64,000 bases of DNA, from assembly GCA_012845835.1 (NCBI GenBank), contig JABAKD010000016.1:16583625-16647624 (forward strand), written 5' to 3'. Numbering within the stretch: the first letter of the stretch is position 1; every line of letters starts with the position of its first letter. The stretch is from Undaria pinnatifida (taxonomy: Eukaryota > Sar > Phaeophyceae > Laminariales > Alariaceae). The notes beneath the pieces were generated by a model that worked only from the letters and a program-made list of their open reading frames with translations, was not told the DNA's origin and did not search any database. The translations under genes were made by a program, and so were the position numbers. This document shows positions 34,700-45,239 of this stretch, piece after piece.

Positions 34700-34937
34700 C
34701 AGATACAGCCTTCTTGACTGCGCTCGATGGGCGAGATGGTTGTTTAACGGTGTGAGGGTACTTAGAGGCAACAGGCATGTTCTCCCTGGGGCATTTTGTA
34801 TGTTTCGGACAGGCGCCTCCGGTCCATTTAATTTCATGCTTGATGGTCTGCACGTTTACGCGATAATTACGGGCGACCGCTTTTGTGTCCTAATCTCGTG
34901 AGTGCCTGCTTTCGATACCCATTCCGTACTGATTCTG

Positions 34938-35281
34938 CGATAGCCCCCCCCCCAACCTGCTCCGCGTCTCGAAAGGGATGCAAGGTCAATGGTCAAATGA
35001 CTAAAGCAAGTAACAAATGAGTACGCCCCCCTTAACATGCCCCCCTTAACATGCCCCCCCCCCCGCAAACCAGCGATTTTCTTTAACAAATGTTTCACGT
35101 CTGCTCGACACGAGGAAGGATGCTGTGAAAAACAGATCTTCACATGCTTTCGTGTTTGCAAAGGATTATCGAACGATGACGTTGGGATGGCAATGGGAAC
35201 CGTGTTTCAGGAGATAAGGCCGGCATCTGGCTTCTAAACCACCAGCGATTTCGTTCAAGAAAAGTTGCGGGGCTACCGTAG
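34938..35281. mobile_element. MITE-B copy 1 with nested LINE tail
   Basis: Left CGATAGCCCCCC and right GCGGGGCTACCGTAG are inverted. CCAGCGATTTTCTTTAACAA and GCGATTTCGTTCAAGAAAAG form the inner inverted part. A LINE 3' fragment (34957-35036) sits near the left end. Confidence 0.6.
34957..35036 (+). mobile_element. LINE 3' fragment, copy 3
   Basis: CGTCTCGAAAGGGATGCAAG through CAAATGAGTACGCCCCCC repeats the last 80 bases of the LINE 3' UTR, again ending at the C tail. Confidence 0.7.
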
Positions 35282-36671
35282 AATGACTCCCCGGCTTTCC
35301 ACACCACCAGAGGGGCACTGAACACGCTGGCGTAGGAGCGCTGACCAACACTGCTCGGCGTTATGGTATACTACACTGGAAGGCTTGATAGGGACAGCTT
35401 ACGCTATACCTACAATGGGACCCGAAGGGTGCGCCAGCTAGCGTTGGGCTGCGAAAGCAACTGAGTTAAATCGACGCACGACGCGTATGAAAATGCGTGG
35501 AAGTGTGGTGAGCTAAAGCTTTATTTTTCCCCATCCGCCGGGAAGGATAAAAAAAAAAAAAAACTTGAAAATGGCCCAGGATTGGGTATGCGGGAAAGTA
35601 TTATGTATTGCTTAGAATTGCATACGGGCCAGGATGGCGTACTACGTGGAAGGCCTGTTCGTGTACAAGTACTTGTAGAGAATTGGGGTTTAGGGCGAGG
35701 CAGAGCGGAGCCCACTTTTCAGGACTTTCGTCGAAGCTCTATTTGGACAATAGGTCAAGGCGTCGGGCAAGGGGGGCATTTTTAGGGTCTCTTTTGCAGC
35801 AACCCAGAGCCATTCCGCGAGTCCAACCTTGGTAAGAGAAAATGGAAAATGGGGGTACCCGACCTACCGTACATTGACTTGGCCAATACAAAACTGCTCT
35901 TCTACGCGAGCACACAGCAGACGTGGGTGACGACGGAGGGCCGTCTTCGTCGGCAAAACCTGCACGGGGGTATCCGTGTGAAATCCCGAGCAAGCTCTTA
36001 GCACATGGCGTCGACGGCAGCTGCGTTGGAACAAGCACGCTTTTTTCTTGCTCGCAGTAAACCGTGGAGGACTGTTACGTTGTTTGCCCGCGTTTGCTCG
36101 TTACGTGTCGCCTGCACTGTACAGAGTCACCAAATGGACGTGGGGAAGGGTGTAGTGTAACCCATTTGCGCCGCCATCATGTGAGTAAGTATGTCCTGGT
36201 GATCTAAAATCCCCCGCACGGGGGGGGCAGCGTCGTTGTCATGACCCAGAAAAACGTACGCAGTACCATGGTATGTGACAAGGAGCTTCGTTCACGGTTT
36301 AATCAGTCATTTTCCACCTTTTTACCGATCGCTGTGGGATCAACAACACTGATGATGTGTGTGGCACTGGGACACTCTTATGTTACCGCTAAGCTCTTAA
36401 AGACCTGCTGCTGCGTGCTGCGGTGAGCCTGTGGCTCTGTGGGCATGTGGACCTGTACTGTTGATAAGCGTTGCGTCTCAGCTTCTGAAATGGATTTCCC
36501 CGTTGGTGCGAAACCCGAGACCGCCGCGATTGTGTTGCGGGGTTTCGGGTGACTGCAAGGCTTTTCTCGAGAGGGCCTAAAAGGGCAATTTCATTAGTTC
36601 AAAAAATAAGACGCAGGTCGCAAAAGGAGGGATGTATCGCGACTGCTGTTGTTCATAGACTAATTGTGAGC

Positions 36672-36910
36672 CATCCCACGATAGGGTTGCAGCTAAACGT
36701 CCCTGAGCTCCTCACATGAGGAACTCAATATCTCACCCGAAAAATGACTTCGAAGGCATTCGTTTGCGCAACCCGGCCAAGCTATTATGCCTTAGCGCAA
36801 GAATATAATGTACTCGTGAAAATACTTCATTGACCGGCAGTTCCTCACATGAGGAACTCAATCGCCCAGGGACGTTTCGGCGCAAAAACATCAACCCCTA
36901 CCGTGGGATG
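36672..36910. mobile_element. MITE-A copy 3, best terminal inverted repeats
   Basis: The left end CATCCCACGATAGGGTTG and right end CAACCCCTACCGTGGGATG are inverted over about 18 bp. The interior has two inverted CCTCACATGAGGAACTCAAT blocks. About 239 bp, no ORF. No clear target-site duplication was seen. Confidence 0.8.
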
Positions 36911-37443
36911 ACAAGTTCAGAACTAAATATTGTATTTCTATGAGTAGAATGGCCGAACCCGGGAGAGGGAGAGGCATGATAGGGCCGAGAGTAAAAGGAA
37001 CGGTACTTCGAAGTACCACGCATCAGGTATCTCTGTTCTTTTTTTTTTTTGCCCTCCGACGATGTAGCGTGGATGCCGTTCCGATACACATCGAATTTCG
37101 TCCCGCGTAAATCAGTGGTATCTCTCCTGTCCTATGACCCTCTGCCGACAATTTCCTAATTTCCCTTCCCCACATCTTTTCTTTTTAGCTACCGGTGCAA
37201 TCAGGGGGGGGGACATCTCCAGGCGTTTTGTCGCAACCGTCCTCCCCTCCCCCGTCCCCGGCAGGGCGCCGCCCCCTCCCTACTCATCACTCAATCAATG
37301 ACAATCCTTCCCTCCGCTTACTTCCTCTTCGGCGTCACTTTCCGGCCTCTGCTAGTTATGCACACAACTTTGTTAAACATCGTGCCGTGGTCGCTACCCC
37401 CCCCGCCAACCCCCGCCTGCCCCCCCCCCCCTCCTCGTCGGGC

Positions 37444-37606
37444 TCTTCTTCTTCTTCTTCTTCTTCTTCTTCTTCTTCTTCTTCTTCTTCTTCTTCTTCT
37501 TCTTCTTCTTCTTCTTCTTCTTCTTCTTCTTCTTCTTCTTCTTCTTCTTCTTCTTCTTCTTCTTCTTCTTCTTCTTCTTCTTCTTCTTCTTCTTCTTCTT
37601 CTTCTT
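37444..37606 (+). repeat. (TTC)n trinucleotide microsatellite
   Basis: About 54 perfect TTC units. It would encode poly-Ser or poly-Glu if translated, but no gene is supported around it. A tract this pure is expected to vary in length between individuals. Confidence 0.97.
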
Positions 37607-38233
37607 GTCCGCCCATTAGACTAAACACACCAGTCCCAAACCCTCGACTGTGTTCCTGTTGATTGTCCTCATGAACATGACGGTTATGATCCATCTTATA
37701 GTATGAAGTTCCGTATGTTGGTAAGGGATTCATGTATAAGGTGTAAGGGGGCTGTTTGGCCGGATGTTTTTCGGCATGATTTGCCATGAGCTGTCACTCG
37801 TAGTTTTGCTCCATATGAGACCGAGTCAGGCTCGACGGCTGGATAATATAAGAGTTCTGTGTCACCGTCTGGAGTCATCATCACGCCTTCCCACGCCAGC
37901 TACGTGTACACCTTTAGAGATCTATCAACAGTTTCTTTCATCTCTGATTCTGATCAATGATGAAGAAGTGGCTTGTCTAGTACGCAGTTTAAGGTCAGGT
38001 AACTTGTTGTGTATAGTAATTAGTGTTGATTCGTTGCTTGTATTGGTGTTAGTATACGTGAGCAATCCCCCCCCCCCCCCCCCCCCCCCTCGACCGCCCC
38101 CCCCAAAAAAGAGGAGTGTGGGTCCAGGGATTTTTTCTGGGCGCCCTTGTGTTATAAAGCTTAGTTTGGGTGGTAGTACCCTACATGTCGGCAAGATATT
38201 GTAATAATAACAATATAGAGTCGTTCTACTTTG

Positions 38234-38470
38234 TTAGCCCCCCAACTCTTCTTCAACGGAATCGCCGGTTTTGAAACCGGCTCCCGGCAGTATCTCCTGG
38301 AATACAGCGCCCGTTGTCGCCCCGACATCGTCGTTCGATACTCGTCCTTTCTTTGCAAACAAAATAATTCATGAAGGCATGTTTTTTCATAGATAGTAGA
38401 ATATTTTCTCGTGTCGACCAGGAAACATTCTTGAAGAAAATCGCTGTTTTTTTCGGGGGGGCTATTATCG
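38234..38470. mobile_element. MITE-B copy 2
   Basis: TTAGCCCCCCAACTCTTCTTC (left) and GGGGGGGCTATTATCG (right) are inverted. The adjoining TTCAACGGAATCGCC and TTGAAGAAAATCGCTG extend the pairing. About 237 bp. Confidence 0.65.
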
Positions 38471-39709
38471 TAGAATCAGCCAATAATACACCTACCTGAC
38501 CTGTCGTTTTGAGTGAACCTTGTTTCCTTGCTACTCTCAACGAATGTATATCACCTCTACTTACGTTTTTGTCGATCGCCACTACAACAAAAACGTATCT
38601 AAAAAAGGACAAGCAAGCATAGTGACTGCTGAGCAAGAATTCTGCACGCGATCGAAATGACATAAATAATACTCAGTAGAAAAATCAGCTTCGTGAGGTG
38701 CAGCTCTCTTTTTTGTCAACCATTTTTGGCGAGACGCAGCACCAACTAGCCTGCATGCTACCACGCTGAAATCAGCGCCACCTCCTTCGGCGCTTGTGCG
38801 CCGTGTAGCTAGACTATAGATTTGCCTGGGACTGTCAAGGTGACAACTGGTCGAAGATCGCAAAGTCTCGCAGATCAAGACAGAGTCGGTCAGAGGTCAG
38901 AGATTACCAGAGATCAAAGACTAAACGATACATTTCAGATGACGTAGTCTGTGGACTAGACTACTTGTACAGTACTTGTACGGTACGACTGCAAGTATTA
39001 ATACTTTTTTCTTATTCAAGTACATTCAGGATATTTCTTGTTGTGTGAGAGACCGTTGTGTTTTTTTTTTTTCCTGCTGCGGTTGTGAGAGTCCTCTAAA
39101 ACAGCAAGTACTACACACACGCCACCGAGGACATACTCCAATCGGCAGCCACTATCTATCCGCCCTGCTAGTATCTGCTGCTCTGCGTGCGCACCAGGTA
39201 CTCCCTGCTGTCGCCAGCACGACGTGTGTACGGCTCAGACCGGGAAGAAGCTTCCCCATCCGGTACAAAACAGTAATGATACGAAAAAACGAAAAGGAAG
39301 GAATAATGTACAATGTGAAAAAAAGGGAATCTAAAAACGAAACGGTCGAGCTCTCTCTTTTTTTTTGGTTCGATTTTTCGAGCCAATCGGTCGCTCGACG
39401 ACGTTCGACAAAAAACCGTACAATCGAGACATAACTCGACCTGACTAATCAATCATCCATCGCGGCCGGCTATCTTCGAGTACGTACTGCTTGTAGCATC
39501 TGGCACGGCGTTAAATCGGACCTTTTGGACCGGCTAATGGCACAACCTCGCGTGAATCGCTCGTGAATACGACCGACCGTCGCTGTGAGCACTGCTGCTG
39601 TGCAACATTAAAATACACTCCATACCTGGCACCAGACTAAATTTGGGCGTTTACGTTATCTAGCCAACCGGGCCAGCGACGGCGGTGTGTGCTGTTGAAA
39701 GTCGTCGTA

Positions 39710-42700
39710 ATGAGCACACGATGGCGTCGAGACATCGACAACGACCGGAGCTCCACTACAACAGGAGGAGGAGATGGGACGATGATGTCTGCGAGCGAGA
39801 CGGACGTTTCTGAGCTCTGTAGGCTGGGCCTCGGAAGGGTCCGGGACTTGGTGCGACCGGACACCAGTCGCATCGGACAGGCCTTCGATACCATGATGTC
39901 GAGGGTGAAGGTATGCGGCACGATTGCAGTACGAGAGCTCTCTATTGATAGAAGACTACTTCTGCATGCATCATATCATGTCGCCAGGAGTACCTGGTAT
40001 GTCATACCAGGTAGCAGGTACATCGTTCCAGTACTCGTATACAGCATACTAGGATACCCGATACTACTAACTGTTTCTAGTTCTAGACTACAATGTTTTA
40101 TACTCCGTAAAATGTTCATGTTTTTACGTGGTGCTACTATTAGTCTATATTAGACTAGACTAATAGGTCTACTGCTGTACGCATGTATTTCATTAAAAAA
40201 TGGCGACGGCAGTGCCTGTATGCGACATTAGTCACAGCCTTTTCACATGCGTCCGAGTGCTCTGTTGCAATGCACCGAGGGACCTGACACGTGCGTACCA
40301 GGTATGCATGTATTCATGTGGAACAACATCGTATTGATAGATATCGGCCGGCATCGTGCGGTGGCTCCTTCCCTCTCGCCAATATCGATATGGCTGGAGG
40401 GGAGCGTCGCCGCGCGTCAGAATGTCCAGCTTTTGTTTTGTGTTTCGTAAAGCGCCGAGCGCCGCTTGCTGCTCAAAAAAATGTACGACTGTCGGCCTCG
40501 TACGCACACTGGACAAAGCAAACGTACATGCACTATGGCTTCTTCACTGGCTACCTTGCGCAACCCGTACCCGCTCAGAGCGGGCGCTTCTATCATCATG
40601 CATGGTACATACTATAATACGTGGTACGTGTACTCATATCATGACCTGCAGATCAAGGCTCAAAATCACGAGCAGAGCATGAACGACCAATGACGAACTA
40701 CTTTGCTCGCCAACTATTGAACAGACTATACCCGGGGCTATTGAATGTGCTAGGTGCGCCAGGTTCCATCGCGAGGAGGCGAGGGGGAAGTGCCTGAGAG
40801 AGATTTTATCCCCTTTAGAGCCCCCAAGTCCCTCTCTATAAACTCCCTCTCAGAGCTATACTAACTTCAAGTAAATTTGTCCCCGAAAAGGGTTTCCAGT
40901 TGTAAAGGCGACTGAATCTACGATAGCCCCCCTCCCCAAACAGCGATTTTCTTTAACGATTCGTGGCTGCTTGACACAAGGAAGGATGCTATTGAAACAA
41001 AAGCACCCATCTATGCAAAAGTCTATCGATCGATTGTTAAGGACTTAGTGGGGTATTAGTCCGTTTGACCACTTGCAAAAGGTTAACCAATAGCTTACCC
41101 AAACTAAGCCTTATAACACTCTCCCCCCCTGAAACGGCGGGATACCAGGTCGGCCGGATATACGGGCGGACCTGTCAATATATCCAAGCCGTTTCATTTC
41201 CTGGGTATACCGGGGAGAGTATTTTTCAAGTTCGCCATGGGAAAATCTGAAGAAGTTTATTATGGTGGATGTGGGGGTCGAACCCACGACCCAAAAACCC
41301 ATGGTCTGTCGACGACGCCATTTGTTAAGGTTATTAGTGGGGTATTAGTCCGTTTGACCACTTGCAACTGGTTAACCAATAGCTTACCCAAACTAAGCCT
41401 TATAACACGATGACGTCGAGGAGGGTGTCGAGGGACACCGTATTTTAGGAGGTACGACCGGGAGCTGGTTTTAAAACCGGCGATTTCGTTAAAGAAAAGT
41501 TGGGGAGGGGGCTACCGGAGAGCGACTCAGGCGTTAAGTGACTTTATTGTTTCGGCAGCGTTTTGCACGGCATACTATCTGTACGAGCGCCGGTATCTAC
41601 TGCTCTACAAGTATCGCTGCCCGAAGGGGAATCACACAGTAGAAACTACCGCGTACAAAATGCCCCCCACACACACCTAAACTTGCCGCCAGCTACACAA
41701 ATGCATACTGCATGATGAGTCGTTGATGTGTTGGTGCCCCCCCCAAGGAGGCCCGACCGCGAAAAAAGGAGACTGCTGTGGGTCATCGTTTTTTTTTTTC
41801 TGGGCGCCCCGGGAAAAGGTGCTGACAAAAACTACTATAAGATTACACGAGGAGATACGTAGGTTCAGGTAAATTTTGGTTGGGCGAATCGATCGGACGA
41901 GTATCGACCCCAATATATCGAACTCGCAGCTGACACTTTTAAATATATATATATTCGACTTACAGGATTCACTTGATAAACGGATGCATTTATTTCCTTC
42001 CACAGCTGCTGTCAGATTTTGTCCCCCTCAGAAACGGGTTTTATAGTTTCCGCGCACAGACTGACTAACATCACCCTGTTGACCCTGATAGCTACACTGT
42101 AGTTGCAAGGGGAGTCGCCGACCTATATCCTCAATGAGGACACACAACCCGTAATACGCGCGATTGGAGTATCACGCACAGCTTGCAAAGATGAGTTTCG
42201 ACAAAATATTCGATCTCACAGCTGGAGTGTATTTTCATTTTTTATAATATATATTTTTTAATAATAATGGCCCCTCCGCCATTGGGGCGGAGGGATCGGC
42301 CCTCATCCCACTAGTAGTGCTGCGCTGTACCTGATATCGGTAGGCGTGTAGGTCATCGACGTTCCTATCCGCGTTTTCGCCGTCCTTTGATGTGACCCCA
42401 GCGGAGAAGCTATAAAAGACACCAAGACGCCGACACGGCGATCGAACGCTGCTTTGAGGCGTTTTCCGGTCGCGGCATCACCTCTGTCAGCACTGTTAAG
42501 GTATGTATGCGCCTGTCCACCGCATCCCGTCGAGGGGGGGGGGCGTGGCAGGCACGCTGTCTTATGACGGGTCGAGTCGCCTTGATCGCAGCTGTGCTGC
42601 TTTTTAACTGGATGGTGGTCAGCAAAAACTGCTACTACAGTCAGTGTCGTTGATTCGATTCTCTTCGTGGATTCACAAAGCTCTGTTGACTTTAACAGAG

Positions 42701-43472
42701 GTACCAGCGCACCCTTTCAGACCACCCACGGCTTTCCACATTTTTTTACACCGCAAACATGATCCCGGTCTACATCCAAAGTGCTTTGTCCCCAACGCGT
42801 ATATACATCGGTAAAAAGAGGCTCTGATCAGGACTTTGCACGGGCCACACGGGTCGGATCAGGAGGTTTTCGCAGGTCGAGTCGGGTCCAGCCAGGAGGT
42901 GTTCGAATGCCCGTCATTCACGAAATAGGTTCGCCTAAAAGTACTCCCTCTATCGTATCACAGGCCGCGATGTAATTTTACCGTCTGACCCCGTCACATC
43001 CGCTTTCTTCGAGCGCAGTTCGCGCAGGTGCTGAGCGTTCTGAGCATGGAGTGGAGCGGCAAGTTTTCCTTGGAGGAGTACCTTGCCCTAGCTCAGGACA
43101 TAAGCGAGGAGGGCACGCCCGACCTTGTTACGATATCCTCGTTCAAGAGCGCCTCGCACGTCGGCTGTGCGGCCTCCGCCTCGAAGTGTCCTGCGCGTCG
43201 AAAGAGGGAGACGGGTAGCACCTGGACCGCGCCGAATAACAGTGCATTCTTCGAGGACGTCGATGTTAGCGGTGGTGCCGAGGTACGCTATTCACCGAGG
43301 TCGCGGTAGGGGAAGGGGGTGCTGCTGGATCCGCCATTTTTTGTCCAATAAAAATAACGGATGCCCAACTGTTCTCCCCACGCACATACCTCATTTTGGT
43401 TGTTGGATGCAGGTGATTTACTACGAGCAACGTAAGTTAGACGCTTCGATGGCAGTGCGCTCAGCGAAATGA
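39710..43472 (+). CDS. Protein with EF-hand-like segment, four exons
   Basis: Exons 39710-39910, 42402-42500, 43019-43282 and 43413-43472 all join in phase 0 and give 207 residues with a stop. The first exon begins MSTRWRRDID and is polar. The second and third read DADTAIERCFEAFSGRGITS and VLSVLSMEWSGKFSLEEYLALAQ. This is the helix-loop-helix pattern of a degenerate EF-hand pair, lacking a full set of acidic ligands. The remainder is low-complexity and basic/Ser-rich, ending SMAVRSAK. I do not recognise a family. An internal CTG/GTG-started frame would add seven residues upstream. The last exon also contains a strong donor (C|GTAAGT at 43432), so the gene could instead splice onward toward the next gene, but the phases do not match directly. 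Confidence 0.6.
40812..40909 (+). repeat. Short interspersed repeat, family F
   Basis: TTTAGAGCCCCCAAGTCCCT, ACTTCAAGTAAATTTGTCCC and GGGTTTCCAGTTGTAAAGGC are present, with a small internal duplication. It directly precedes MITE-B copy 3. Confidence 0.65.
40921..41518. mobile_element. MITE-B copy 3, composite about 600 bp
   Basis: Left CGATAGCCCCCCTCCCCAAA and right TTGGGGAGGGGGCTACCG are inverted, with AGCGATTTTCTTTAACGA and CGATTTCGTTAAAGAAAAG inside. Within it, an 80-bp direct repeat (GGGGTATTAGTCCGTTTGAC ... ACTAAGCCTTATAACAC at 41050-41118 and 41340-41408) flanks a hairpin (41117-41221). The same interval holds an antisense tRNA T-arm-like TGGGGGTCGAACCCACGACC. It lies in intron 1 of the EF-hand-like gene. 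Confidence 0.6.
42120..42240 (+). repeat. Family G, longer copy
   Basis: CTCAATGAGGACACACAACC, AGTATCACGCACAGCTTGCA and AAGATGAGTTTCGACAAAAT continue to CTCACAGCTGGAGTG. The reverse complement appears at 56345-56450 over about 100 bp. Confidence 0.65.
42825..42915. repeat. ACCCG family E fragment
   Basis: GGGTCGGATCAGGAGG and GGTCGAGTCGGGTCCAGCCA are typical family-E phrases. Only half of an element is present. Confidence 0.5.
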
Positions 43473-43496
43473 TAACAGCAAAACAGCTTAAGGCTT

Positions 43497-43576
43497 CTAG
43501 GGTCCCAACAACCCTCACTATGCTAATTTCAAGCTATTTTTCCCCAAAAATGGGTTTCCAATTGTAAAGGCGTTAA
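43497..43576 (+). repeat. Short interspersed repeat, family F
   Basis: TTCTAGGGTCCCAACAACCC, CTAATTTCAAGCTATTTTTC and GGGTTTCCAATTGTAAAGGC. It lies just downstream of the EF-hand-like gene's stop. Confidence 0.6.
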
Positions 43577-43879
43577 GGCTCGAAAGGAAATACGGCAGCC
43601 ACTCGCACGAGTGGCCCTGCGTCTCCGCAAGGCAATGCCCTACAAAAGCTCCCCCTACCGCACAAGCGGTTCTGTTGAACGATCTCTAGAGGTGTACAGG
43701 CTGGTTGGCACGGGAATGCGTGGTGGTGGCTCAAGACGCTGACCTAGAAATCTATCTTGTATTGTCCGCGGCCGTCGAGTGACAGCTCATGACCAATCAT
43801 GCAGGGAAAACATCCAGCAAAAAATAAATCCCCCGATTTGTCCCGCTGAAGTGCCCCCTTACACCTTGTACATGAATCC

Positions 43880-43932
43880 CTCAACCGTTAAAAAACCTTT
43901 TGGCCCAAAGAGTGCAACCCCTACGGTGGGAT
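43880..43932. mobile_element. MITE-A terminal fragment
   Basis: It ends GCAACCCCTACGGTGGGATG, the right terminus of family A. No left end was identified. Confidence 0.5.
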
Positions 43933-44194
43933 GACTCTCAACCGTGTATCATGGTGCCCTCCCCCTCCCGCCCCGACCAATACCCAATACATGTGGAAGC
44001 TTGAGCTTGGTGATGAGGCTAGGGGAGGCGGAGCGTCATCGAAAGAGAGAGCCACGAACGTAGGAGGAACAGATACCTCTGCTGGTCGCGCGCTGGATGC
44101 TACGCTACGACACGGGGCCTCCAGAGCTCGGTGAGGAGCCACACCATGATGCCATCCTGTAGTGCACGTTTTGAGCCTAACTTTGTGACACGTG

Positions 44195-44310
44195 CCACGT
44201 TAGAGGTGTACCTACTTTTATTCTGAGACGCCTCACTGAAAAAAAGGCACACACCCCACACCCAAAGAGTTGTGATATGCCAAAGTTTTTGGCACGTGCT
44301 ACGGTAGAAG
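44195..44310. repeat. MITE-D fragments
   Basis: GTGCCACGTTAGAGGTGTACC and GTGCTACGGTAGAAGTATACC are two copies of the family-D end in tandem, each followed by CTTTTTTC-like sequence and CTCACTG. Confidence 0.5.
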
Positions 44311-44339
44311 TATACCTTTTTTCATAGGGCTCACTGGAA

Positions 44340-44600
44340 AGAGGTGCACACGCCACACCCAAAGTGTTATGGTACCCCCTCTCTCCCGTTGAGGCGTTAT
44401 GATTTATGGAAGTTGTCCCCTTTTATAGCTGGCAGGCGTTATCGCCTGTCAGAGCGAACGGTTCCACCCCCCCCCCTTCTGCCAAAAATTATCCGGCGGA
44501 CAGCAAGAAACTACTACCCGAGACGTAGCACCCAAGCAACCCTCGTCGTGCGAGTGACCAGTACAACAACCAGAGCCCCCCCTGCATGGCAGTAGGCGGT
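44340..44600. repeat. Family H copy 2 (inverse of 4800-5130)
   Basis: It shares the reverse complements of CTATAAAAGGGG-flanking sequence, TCCGCCGGATA and ACGAGGGTTGCTTGG with 4800-5130. No gene is supported between 43577 and 45239. Confidence 0.5.
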
Positions 44601-45239
44601 CCCTAGGTCCGTATTTTTGCCCCGCTACTGCTACAAAAAAGGCTGATTTCCAAAAGAATGCAAGCGCAATCCGACGAACAATTCCATCGTCCAGGGGTAC
44701 AAGAAAATCTTGTCGCTAAAAGTAATCGAAAACGACTTTTTTTTCTCCCGACATTTTTTGGGGGTTAAGAACTCCCACCAGTTATAAGAAAGGTTTTCGC
44801 CAAAAAGCGGTATACCCTATCGTAGCGGGGAAAGGACGAAAAAACTGCTTGGACTGCGTTTGGATGGTATCGTCTCCCCCTATGCCACCAAAAAAATCGT
44901 GTCTTGCAACAGTATGGATTCGTCAATTTTCACTCCCTCCCCTCTATGCTTCAAATACATTGTCAATATATACATATTAGTGCCGCGTCTCTCTTGCGCA
45001 AAACGAATAAATAAAAACCAACCCCCCCCCGACGAAAAAGTTATGTTCTCTCTATACTATCAAAATTGATTAGTGTCTTGAGAACAGTATGAAAAAATAA
45101 AATAAAAACGTTTGTTTCGCTGGAGTGACAGGGAAGAATGTCGAAAATAAAATCCGCCGATGTCAGCCTCGGCCGCACGAAGCAGCCCCGCGTCGCTGGG
45201 GTAACTGCCACGTAAGGAACCGTGCGACACGCGCATACC

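Larger units (their letters stand above)
35282..39709. other. Intergenic region with repeats, no supported gene
   Basis: It contains MITE-A copy 3, a long (TTC)n tract and MITE-B copy 2, listed separately. A short orphan exon-like segment at 35800-35831 is flanked by CTCTTTTGCAG and GTAAGA and would read NPEPFRESNL, but nothing joins to it. An open frame at 37195-37662 after a TTTTTAG acceptor is low-complexity (Pro/Ser) and I do not call it a gene. Confidence 0.4.

Noticed and set aside
35800-35831. Exon-like segment with strong acceptor and donor (NPEPFRESNL)
   Set aside because: Nothing joins to it in phase nearby, and the DUF1995 gene already ends with a stop at 34699. Kept only as a note.
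37195-37662. Open frame after a TTTTTAG acceptor encoding Pro-rich sequence and poly-Ser
   Set aside because: Its length is due almost entirely to the (TTC)n tract, and no adjoining exon or conserved segment supports it.
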